From Hydrangea macrophylla (taxonomy: Eukaryota > Streptophyta > Magnoliopsida > Cornales > Hydrangeaceae): 64,000 nucleotides of DNA. Positions within the stretch are counted from its first letter, which is position 1. The number at the start of each line of letters is the position of its first letter. The position numbers were made by a program, and so were the translations under genes. The stretch covers positions 31,435,501-31,499,500 of the forward strand of contig CM066998.1 of the NCBI GenBank assembly GCA_033977485.1, read 5' to 3'. The notes beneath the pieces were generated by a model. The model did no database searches. It worked only from the letters and a program-made list of their open reading frames with translations, and was not told the origin of the DNA. Below, in pieces: positions 55,771 through 64,000 of the stretch.

Positions 55771-58472
55771 TTATGGAGGCCGTATATCGGACTGTGTACC
55801 CCTAAGGATGTCAGGTAGAGCTCGATGGTAAGCAGAAATAACATCGCTTTGAATTAAATCGATTAACGGTTTGTCATTATGTTCGAATCGATTTCTTACC
55901 TTCCGAGTAGATTCCTCATTAGGGTCCACGGGATTAGGATTCATCCACTCATCATCGTCCGCTATATTATTTTCCGCACTCACATTTATTTCTTTGGTAA
56001 GCTCGATATTCCGTGTTACCTCACCTTCCACCTCACATAGGGAATCGTCGTTTTTAAGAGGTTGATCCATAGCGTTAAAAACGTTCAATTTTAAATTCAT
56101 GTTCCCAAACGACACTTTCATCACCCCTGTTCTACAATTGACACGTGCGTTGGCCGTGGCTAAGAATGGACGACCTAAGATGACAGGAGTATGTTTCCTA
56201 ACATCTTGCACTGGTTCGGTGTCAAGGACCATGAAGTCGACAGGATAATAGCATTTGTCAACCTTAACCAAGACGTCCTCGACGATTCCTCTAGGAACTT
56301 TAATAGAACGATCCGCTAATTGTATAGTAGCGGCCGTAGGTTTCAGTTCACCTAGTCCTAATTGTTGATAGACGTGATAAGGTATGAGATTAACACTAGC
56401 TCCTAAGTCAAGGAGAGCCCTATGAATGATAGTGTCACCTATGACACATGAAATCGTAGGCGTACCTGGATCTTTATATTTTGGAGGAGCGTGTTGGAAT
56501 ATAGAGCTTACTTTTTCCGTGAGAAAGACCTTTTTAGGAGTATGACTCCGTATTTTGCGCTTTTGTGTACAAAGGTCTTTTAGACATTTAGCATAGCGGG
56601 TATTTGTTTTATAGCATCGAGGAAAGGAATATTTATTTTGACTTGTTTAAATACCTCGAGTATATCCTCAACCTTAGACTTTTTATTTGTAAGATTAGAC
56701 GGTTCCTCAACGTTAGGTGGATATGGCATTCTCGGAGTATAATTCGTTGGGACCGATTCTTTATCTTTTTGAATTCTATTTTGGCTCATGTCCTCACCCG
56801 TCTCTTTATTAGAGTTAATATTCATACCTTTCACATTCCCCTTCGGAATTTCTATTACCTCCTCCTCTCGGGTAGTCAACCTAGTTGAGACGGCGTTCAC
56901 TTGTTCATTCGACCCCTTAACCTCATATTGTCCCTTAGGATTTTGGATTGTTTGGCTAGGCAACGTCCCCTCGTTTCTACGACTTACTACAGTAGCTAGT
57001 TGTCCCATTTGGGATTCAAGCTTCGCAATGGATTGCGTATGAGAGTGCACTATTTGTGCTTGTGCCTGAACTTGCGTTTCAATAGTCTTAAGGGACGCCA
57101 ACACCTTTTCCTCAAAAATATTTCCCCTTGAAGGATTAGCATTAGGAGGCGGTTGTTGGTATTGGTTAGGTTGGAACTGAGGTCGATACGCATTAGGAAA
57201 ATTAGTCGCCTCGTTAGGATTATTATTGTTATTTTTCCACGAGAAGTTAGGATGGTTTCTCCATGGCGCATCCGGATTATTAGTAGTTGCATTATAATTA
57301 TTTCGTGGGTATTGTTGAATAGAATTAATGTGTTGCTCCACGAATTCCGGAAATTGACTCGCCGATGGACATGCAAGTATCGAATGTGAAGGATCGGAAC
57401 ATAATGCACAGATTTCACGAGCGGGTGGGGCTGTCGTTTGGTTCATCGTTAGAAGTCGGTCAAGTTTGTTAGATAGTTCTTTTATTTCAATTGATTGACT
57501 TGACTCGAATTTTACCTCCCTCTTAGGTTGATTAAGATATCCTTCCGAACGGACAGACACCGTTTGGTGCATTGAATTCTCGCTTAACGTTTCAAATATT
57601 TTCCAGGCCTCATCGGCGCTTTTGTGTAGGAAAGTTCCCGCACAAACGGCATCGACGGTATTCCGGACCGAGGGAATAAGCCCCTCATAGAAGACCTGAA
57701 CAAGTTGCCACTTAGGGACTTGATGATGTGGACACGAGCGTAATAATTCTTTAAATTTTTCCCACGTGTCGTAAAGTGATTCCCCATCTTGCATAACAAA
57801 ATTGGTTATTGATTTTCTTATCTGGTTCGTACGCATAATTGGGAAAAACTTTTGTAAAAATGCGGTGTGTAAGTCTTCCCATGTTCTAATAGTGTTTGGC
57901 TCCAAAGACTGGAGCCAATATTTAGCTTTGTCCTTTAATGAGAATGGAAAGAGCCGCATTTTTAATTCATCATCAGTAAGATTTTGAATTTTCAATGTAG
58001 AGCATATGTCTTGAAAATCTCCTAAGTGTTTATATGGATCTTCATTTAAACGGCCATGGAAAGATGGAAGTAGCGAGATGGTAGACGACTTAATCTCAAA
58101 GTGAGATGCCGTCGCCTCCGGTAATTCAATACATGTTTGTGGTGTGTAAGTCGTAGGAATAAAATAATCTTTAAGTGGAGGAGGTGGTGGTGTATTAGGA
58201 TTATTCATATTAGCTCCGTTGTTTTGATTGTTATTGTTATTTCCACCGTCAGCCATTTTAATTGGTTCGATTTTAAAAGTTCGAGCTCTCCTTAACCGTT
58301 CACGGGTACTTTGAATTTCGGCCTCAAACAACGACGACGGACTCGGAGTTGACTCGTCGTCTTGCAACCTAGCTCTAGAAGCTTGGGTTGTGGACTTACT
58401 GGTTCTTAAGGTACGTTCAAGTTCAAGATCGAAAGATTTTAAATCTGGTTTATTTGAACGTGTACCTAACAT
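55771..58472 (-). pseudogene. Gag-protease polyprotein of E, one frameshift
   Basis: ATG at 58472 (MLGTRSNKPDLKS) opens 630 codons with the gag core (SLLPSFHGRLNEDPYKHLGDF), a zinc knuckle CALC-SDPS-H-SILA-C and an N/P/Q-rich linker. After ...AIKQIPA a missing base near 56596-56600 (C has CCGCC, E CCGC) shifts the frame and it stops at 56580. The protease half continues open in the next frame to 55771, including LVKVDKCYYPVDFM, ILGRPFLATANA and a C-terminus ending RPP as in C. C is intact at this place but broken at the N-terminus. E has ~25 extra linker residues (DAPWRNHPNFSWK...) missing in C. Identity to C looks high throughout. Confidence 0.93.
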
Positions 58473-58930
58473 AAACTAAAACAAAGAAAAAGAAACTAAA
58501 AACAAAAACTGACTCAACAAAAGAAAAACAAATAGCAAGCAATCACGCAACTAAGATAACAAGCATTCAACTACTGTGATGCATGAAAATTATCCTGTAA
58601 TGCAATGACCGCGTCAAGCCCAGCGCCCCGGGTTTCCTAGCTAATGCAGTGCAATTAACCCTAAACTAATGCAAATAGTGCGTCACAGCGCCCTGACTTA
58701 CAGCGGTTTAAAGCGAATTCCAAAGGAAGCAATTTATTTAATTTTTATTTATTTTATTTTTGCGTAAGCTCCTTTGATGTAATTAGCCGCTCCACTCGGA
58801 AACGTTGACTACAAAATAAAAGAAAAACAAGTTAGTAACTAAAAACAAAAATAGACAATAAGAAAAATAAACACTAACCTAATATTTACGAATTAACTAA
58901 ACTACGATTATAAAACTAAGAGTAGTAATG

Positions 58931-58951
58931 CAATCCCCGGCAACGGCGCCA
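58931..58951 (-). other. Primer binding site of E (Athila type)
   Basis: On the minus strand TGGCGCCGTTGCCGGGG, five bases after the LTR, identical to C. The leader 58473-58930 has no gene. Confidence 0.88.
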
Positions 58952-58956
58952 AAAAT

Positions 58957-60318
58957 TGATGTTGTCAGAATCAAGATATAAAAGTATTCTTTACTTTTCA
59001 AAGGATTTGCAGTGTGGAAGTAAAGGTCGAACCCACAGAGATTGATTACTACAGCGATTTAATTTTAAAACCTAAGTCTAGTTAATTAGGGAAAAACGGA
59101 GTTTGATTTGGATTTAATTAAACTAATAACAATAAAAATAAATCTAAACTATGAAAGCAATTAAAAGTGTTTTTAAATAATATTTAAAGGAAACCTAGGA
59201 TTGCAAATCCACCACTAGCTTCATAATAGGAATATCTATGAATTACTTTAGCTTATTACGTTGGATGAATATGGGGAATTGTAGCTACAAGCCCAATTCC
59301 TCCGACAAGAAGATAATCATGGTTCAAGCACCAACATAATCCATCTGCGGATAGCACGAATTATCTCACACTAAACTAGGGTTGTGATCTAATCCGTCTA
59401 ACCTAGGCATGGACTATTCGGATACTTGATAGCACGAATCAATAAAGCACCATCACATGTAAACAATCTAAACAAGCACAGCAAGAATAGATCATTGAGC
59501 ACATCACAGTCAAAATAGATCTAAGACAAGAATAAATTCCGAAAGCAATGATTTAATCAATGTAAGTACGATTTATTAATAAAAATCCTCTCAACATGTG
59601 ACTGTCATCCATACATAATAGACTAAAATAAAAGCATAAATAAAACCCTATTACTCATCTAGGGCTTCATTGAAACCCTAGATCAATGATCTAGCCGTCC
59701 ATGGAAGTAGTAGATAGCAAGAGGTTGATGGAGGAGGCCATGGAAACCCTTGGTCTTCTTCTTCTTCTCCTTGCTTCCCTCCCTTCAATGGCTGGAAGTA
59801 TGGTTGTAGAATGTGTGTATAATAATTGCCAACCCTCTAATTGAGTAAATTTAGAGTTTAATAGATTTACAACATGTTTTGGAAGCCTTTACAACTCGAA
59901 ACGGACTGAAACGCATGTAATTTACAGTCTGGACGTCGTTTAGCAGTCTCGTTTGCACAGGAGTCTTCAGTATACTGAAATACGCAACTTTGGTTTTTGG
60001 GCATATCGCGCGAGCGGGTCGCGCGAGCGCGACATTTGGCTTTCGCGCGCGCGGGTCGCGCGAGCGATTATGGGGTTCTCGCGCGAGCGGATCGCGCGAG
60101 CGATTTCTGGATCTTCGCGGGCGCGGTTCGCGCGCGCGACTTGGTTTTTTCAGCTTCTTCAACTATGCTTTTTCACCCTGTTTAGCCTGGTTTAGCTGAT
60201 TTCTTCCAAAACCTGTCAGAAACTAGAAAACGAAGTAAAAATATACAAAAACAGAATAAAAAAGGTACTAACAAATGCTCATTAAGGCGTATAAATAGGA
60301 TTAGTTCTCTCCCGATCA
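58957..60318 (-). repeat. E 5' LTR (right on + strand)
   Basis: 1362 bp. CG island at 60006-60140 with the extra 13-bp block. On the minus strand the TATA region reads CTATTAAACTC, one base shorter than in the other E LTR and changed from TATATAAA in C. Confidence 0.95.
60006..60140. repeat. CG-palindrome island in the E 5' LTR
   Basis: Longest of the four LTR islands, made of TCGCGCGAGCGGG, TCGCGCGAGCGCGAC and similar units. Confidence 0.92.
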
Positions 60319-60323
60319 CATAT
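60319..60323. repeat. Target-site duplication CATAT (right copy, E into A)
   Basis: Pairs with 51806-51810. Confidence 0.95.
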
Positions 60324-60552
60324 GTTGCCGTAATGCTTTATTTATATTTTCTACAAACACTTTGGTTTTGTAATAGTTAGTATTGAACTCTGATTATATA
60401 TATAAACCTTAGAACTTTCCAATGCGTGGTTTGAATCATTACTCTGATGGTTTGACTTTGGTTATGGACAATATGGTGGCTTTCAACTGTCATGGCCTAC
60501 GGGTCCAAAAAGGAATTTATTTTCTCTATTTTTGCTACTGCGGGGCATGACA
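60324..60552 (+). repeat. A 3' LTR, right part
   Basis: It continues GTTGCCGTAATGC and ends GCATGACA. About 12 differences over ~230 bases from the A 5' LTR end (30140-30368). Confidence 0.92.
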
Positions 60553-60557
60553 GTTGG
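60553..60557. repeat. Target-site duplication GTTGG (right copy, A into F)
   Basis: Pairs with 4475-4479; the F LTR then continues ATGCAATGG. Confidence 0.8.
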
Positions 60558-61492
60558 ATGCAATGGTTAAGGGATCTTGGACTACCATTGGCATCGTGGT
60601 TTAAGATTTAAGACTTGTCGATATACTGGATGAATGCATGTCTCTCTCCCTAGACACTATTTGACGTATTTTGATGTTTTAAAGCATGAATTGTCATATA
60701 TGCATATGCTTAGAATTGTACACTCAGCATATAGCTCAGTAGTGGAGCTTTACTATATTTCATGTGATAAGAAGGAAGGAAAAAAGAAGCAAGAAGAGTG
60801 AGGTCGATGGGAAGACGAGATAGTCCTTGTAAATACTTTTGGTTTCCATTCCAATGTATAATTTATGTTTAAAGAACTAAAACCATGTTTTGGACTACAT
60901 TGGGAACCATGAAATGGTTATGTTTGTTGTAATAGTAAGTACAGACTACTTTGGTTATGGTTGCAATGAATCCGAATCTATGGATTCATATTTGAATACT
61001 TAACTCTTGGAAAGTTCGTATTTTGGAAGGAAGGTTGTTAGTGTTTTATGAATTGAGCCAAACAGATCTTAACATGTTTCAATTCTGTTTTCTCTTCAAT
61101 GTTTAGCAATTGTTTTTTTTTGGTACCATGTTGTCGTTCAAAAGTTTGGATGAAAGTATTGGCGATTGAGAGGTTTACAAAAGTGTAAGGAATGGATCCA
61201 TAGCAAAATTCTACTGTTAGAAGGAATTCTGTTAAAGGGTCATTCGACTAGTCGAATGGGGCATCTTGATTGGTCGAAATGACCCCAACATGCTTTCTTT
61301 TTCGACCATTCCAGAAATTATTTAAATATTTTGATTGGTTCTTAGGGTATTGTTAGGACCCCTTTCAGCATCAATTCATTCGTTTTTCGACCGGGTATCT
61401 TTTTCTGCTGCTATAATCTTTTAAATGAATTGATGACCCTTGGTGGCATGCCACGTGTCCTATTTTCGACCGTAGTGGGATGGGTCATGACA
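60558..61492 (+). repeat. F 5' LTR, right part
   Basis: It runs to GGGTCATGACA, followed by TTTATTAGTATCAAAGCTA, a degenerate initiator-Met-type PBS (compare TTTGGTATCAGAGC). No gene. A pair of TCGAATGG/TCGAAATG motifs lies near 61240-61275. Confidence 0.75.
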
Positions 61493-61496
61493 TTTA

Positions 61497-61512
61497 TTAG
61501 TATCAAAGCTAT
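61497..61512 (+). other. Degenerate primer binding site of F
   Basis: TTAGTATCAAAGCTAT resembles TGGTATCAGAGCTAT with several changes, at the expected distance from the LTR end. 61513-61697 is leader without a gene. Confidence 0.6.
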
Positions 61513-61697
61513 ATGTTACAAAACTTTCGGAACATTTGACGATTAGTGGAGTGTTGAGTAACTTGACACATACTCTAGAATGCATTTACACATAGTAGAG
61601 ATGTTTGACGCATACGGTATGTTGTTGTACATACATGATTTTGTTTATTGTCATACATGCATAGTATTTATGCATTGAGATTGGCAGGTTGAGAATC

Positions 61698-63485
61698 ATG
61701 AGCGACGAACATGAACAATCACCATATGCACGTATAGACCATCTGTCAGAGATGATGGAAAATATCAGAGACTTGGTGTGGAGTATAGTAGAACATTTGC
61801 CTCCAGCACCTCCATTTGAGCCAGTACCAATAGCCGTAGTACCTGCACCGAAGAGTAGGGGTGGATGATCTGTATTAGAACAATTCACAAGGAAGAAACT
61901 AATGGAGTTTCATGGAACATCTGACACTACGCTAACGGAGCATTGGGTAATGGACATGGAAAGGATTTTTAGATTTATTCCAGTGGACGATGCACAAAAA
62001 ATTAAGAATTCAAGTGACGTACTCAAGGGTGATGCCCAGAATTGGTGGGTGAATGTGTTGGACCAAGGGGCACTGATAACTTGGGAAGGATTCAGGGCAG
62101 AGTTCAATCGCCGATTCCTTCCGAGCGCTGCTCATAATTTGAAGAAGAGAGAATTTGATAATATCAAAGAGGGAGACATGACAGTGAAAGAATACTCTTC
62201 CAAGTACAATGCCTTTCTGATATTTGGAAAAGGGTCAGTACCGATAGAAGAGGATAGAGCAAGGAAATTTGAGGAAGGACTAAGGGAGAACATCCGCCTA
62301 AGGGTGGAGGCGTATGAACATTCAACAGTGGGAGCGGAGCAGTGCAACAAACATCACTAGTGGTAGAGAGTGGAATAGAGAGTTTGTGACAGAACCAATA
62401 AGGTAAATAAGGTAGTGAGGGTAGTGACTGAAATTAGGGTGGACGTTTTAAGAGACCATTTGCACGGGGCTTTGGATCTAGTTTTAGTGGACCCAGGAAG
62501 TCGGCGAGTAGTATACTATAGTGCCCACTCTATAATCGACCACCCACAAGTCGATGTTTCATGACCAGCCTCCAAAATAAAACTCAAGGGATGAACAGTG
62601 CAAGTGCTACACCTAATATGAGGGGCAAGTGTTACGATTGTGGGAAGTTTGGACTTTAATCCAAGGGGTACTCGAGGAAGTGTCCCGAACAAGGAACTAG
62701 TTCTATAGCTTCAAGTGGTTCGAAGACTAAGCAGTCCAATGACAGGAGATAGGGGATAGAGCAGTGTGAAAGGAGATCATTCCAGAGGAATCCCGGAGAT
62801 ATAGCTACTATGGATATAATGATCTCATGTATGATGCCTATGTGTTGACATCTAGCACGTATACTTGTTGACACAAGATCTACTCATTCATTTGTGTTGC
62901 ATTATTTATCATTTTGTTAAATGTTTGAATGTTAGATCAGCTCCTTTAGGATATGAATTATCCATTTGTAGTGACACTTAGTAAGCCAGTGGTAACGTCT
63001 ACAATATATAAGGATTGTGAGATTAAACTAGGCGAGAAATTGATGACTGTAGACCTTATACTGCTTATTGTGAACCACTTTGATGTGATATTAGGCATGG
63101 ATTGGTTATCTCTTAACCAAGCTACAATAGATTGTGAATGGAAAGAAGTACATCACTGGTACACGGAGACTTTTGTTTCCAAGGGAGTGGAGCTATACCA
63201 CCACCGTACTTGATTTCGGCTATCCGAGCAGGTATGTTGTTGAGAAAGAGATGTTAGGGATTTCTATGTTCAGTGATTGATACTTTGGTGACTGAATTGA
63301 AGGTTAAAGACATTCCAATAGTACGAGAGTATCCAGATGTATTCCCAGATGACTTACCAGATATTCTTATTGGAAGAGAGATTGAATTCACCATTAAGAC
63401 AATGCCGGAATCCCGACCTGTATCAAAAGCACCATATAGAATGGCATCCGTAGAATTGAAAGAATTGAAAATCCGACTACAAGAT
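61698..63485 (+). pseudogene. F gag, protease and RT start, cut by H
   Basis: ATG 61698 starts gag, but codon 57 is TGA (61866). The gag core follows in frame (ERIFRFIPVDDAQKIK, GDAQNWW, F-N-R-R-F-L-P-S, YSSKYNAFL). The frame breaks near 62337 and the zinc knuckle is reduced to CYDCGKFGL, stop. The protease active site reads LVDTRSTHSFV, DTR instead of DTG (62870-62878). A later part, DVILGMDWLSLNQATIDC (62953-63213), belongs to the same domain. RT begins with EYPDVFPDDLP and [17 protein letters not shown] and is cut after CTACAAGAT by the H LTR at 63486. Gypsy, probably chromovirus; dead. Confidence 0.88.
63481..63485. repeat. Possible target site AAGAT (H into F)
   Basis: The five bases before TGTAGATACC. 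The second copy would lie outside the window, so this is unconfirmed. Confidence 0.4.
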
Positions 63486-64000
63486 TGTAGATACCGGCAT
63501 TTGGGCCCACTCCTTTTAGTTTTAAAATAATTTTTAAATTCAAATTCAAATACAAAGATTCGCCACTTAATTTTTAAAAGGAAAATTAAGAAACCATTTT
63601 AAAAGCAAACTGATCTTTTGCGAAACCAAAGATAAACTGGGTCCGGGGATTATGGAATGAAAGGGGAAGGAGTCCGGCGGACTAAAACAACCCCTCTCAT
63701 TCTATCTTGCGATAGGCCTCTACTCAACATCCTTTTTAATCAAGTTATTAATCTAAGCATGCCCTCAACTAATATATATATATATAAGTATACATAGCAC
63801 AAGCATGTCAAAAGGGTGCAAAATTGCTAACGATAAAAGGCATACAAAATCACATAGTTCAATTAGCAAGCAAGATGATATGCAATAAGGATAAGATAAC
63901 TTTCCCGGGATCCCGCCACAAAATTGGAAACGTGCAACGCACACAAAAAGTAGAAGCCCTAGGAATAGGTCTCTAACACATATATACACATAAGGTAAGA
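63486..64000 (-). mobile_element. Element H: LTR start of another Tat-like element (partial)
   Basis: It begins TGTAGATACCGGCATTTGG inside F RT. It then follows the B LTR order in outline: TTCGCCACTT, AGAAACC, GTCCGGGGATTATGG, a GGAAGGAGTCC-type block, GGACTAAAACAACCC, CGATAGGCCTCTACTCAACATCC. Sequence identity to B and D is low, so it is a separate subfamily. By this match it runs on the minus strand. A TA repeat sits at 63769-63784. The minus-strand frame at 63765-63989 has no domain. Confidence 0.7.

Larger units (their letters stand above)
51811..60318 (-). mobile_element. Element E: non-autonomous Athila-like LTR retrotransposon (gag-protease only)
   Basis: 8508 bp on the minus strand: 5' LTR 60318-58957, PBS 58951-58931, gag-protease 58472-55771 (frameshifted), 3' non-coding region with a CG island, PPT and 3' LTR 53160-51811. 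No RT or integrase. LTRs differ by a 13-bp and a 1-bp indel and about six substitutions. Same family as C, opposite orientation. Confidence 0.94.
5209..60552 (+). mobile_element. Element A: Ty3/gypsy chromovirus (Tekay/Del-like), split by B, D and E
   Basis: The parts are the 5' LTR (5209-6064 and 28889-30368), PBS at 30376, gag-pol (30631-32792 and 47277-49589), PPT at 49621 and the 3' LTR (49634-51810 and 60324-60552). Without insertions the LTRs are about 2.3-2.4 kb. Pol order is protease, RT, RNase H, integrase, then a chromodomain-like C-terminus, which places it with chromoviruses. The coding region has many stops and two frameshifts, so the element is dead. The left border is complicated by the extra LTR head at 4480-5208. 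Confidence 0.9.
3372..63485 (+). mobile_element. Element F: Ty3/gypsy retrotransposon (outermost gypsy layer, split by A, cut by H)
   Basis: The 5' LTR is in two parts, 3372-4474 and 60558-61492, separated by insertion A and joined by the duplicated GTTGG. A degenerate PBS and gag, protease and RT-start remnants follow, until H interrupts RT at 63485. The rest of F lies beyond the window or H. LTR length without the insertion is about 2.04 kb, plausible for a plant chromovirus-type gypsy element. Confidence 0.8.

Overview
This is plant nuclear DNA, probably from an angiosperm with a large, repeat-rich genome. It consists essentially of retrotransposons nested inside one another. I find no host protein gene, no tRNA or rRNA gene and no CRISPR array. 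The plant assignment rests on the retroelement lineages: Ty1/copia, a Ty3/gypsy chromovirus with a C-terminal chromodomain-like tail, Athila-like elements (PBS TGGCGCCGTTGCCGGGG) and Tat/Ogre-like elements (LTR start TGTAGACACC, PPT AAAGAGGGGCAAAC). A Stowaway-like MITE (CTCCCTCCGTCC) is also present. I cannot name the species.

Element names used below: CopX = copia remnant; F = outer gypsy element (+); A = chromovirus (+) inside the LTR of F; B = Tat-like element (-) inside the 5' LTR of A; C = Athila-like element (+) inside B; D = Tat-like element (+) inside the reverse transcriptase of A; E = Athila-like element (-) inside the 3' LTR of A; H = Tat-like LTR (-) cutting the reverse transcriptase of F at the right edge.

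Layout: 1-2743 CopX pol end and LTR; 2744-3371 a second, minus-strand copia fragment; 3372-4474 left part of the F LTR; 4480-5208 a diverged A-type LTR head; 5209-6064 start of the A 5' LTR; 6065-28883 B, containing C at 14757-23135; 28889-30368 rest of the A 5' LTR; 30369-32792 A gag, protease and RT start; 32793-47276 D, with a MITE at 46632-46882; 47277-49589 rest of A pol; 49634-51810 A 3' LTR, split by E at 51811-60318 and finished at 60324-60552; 60558-61492 rest of the F LTR; 61493-63485 F gag, protease and RT start; 63486-64000 H. Five insertions carry exact 5-bp target-site duplications: GTTGG (A into F), GAGAG (B into A), ACTTC (C into B), TACTC (D into A) and CATAT (E into A). The MITE has a TA duplication.

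How the parts relate: only F, A and the copia pieces carry reverse transcriptase sequence, and all are broken by stop codons, frameshifts or insertions. B and D are two copies, in opposite orientation, of a roughly 14.3-kb non-autonomous Tat-like family with only a gag remnant plus many minisatellite arrays. C and E are two copies, also in opposite orientation, of a roughly 8.4-kb non-autonomous Athila-like family with gag and protease only. By eye the LTR pairs of C and E are nearly identical, those of B differ by about 2% in a sampled stretch, and those of A and D by roughly 5-7%. This broadly agrees with the nesting order. The most unusual features are the different minisatellites amplified in B and D, the hairpin-forming array in D, the CG-palindrome islands in C and E, and the chimeric left border of A.
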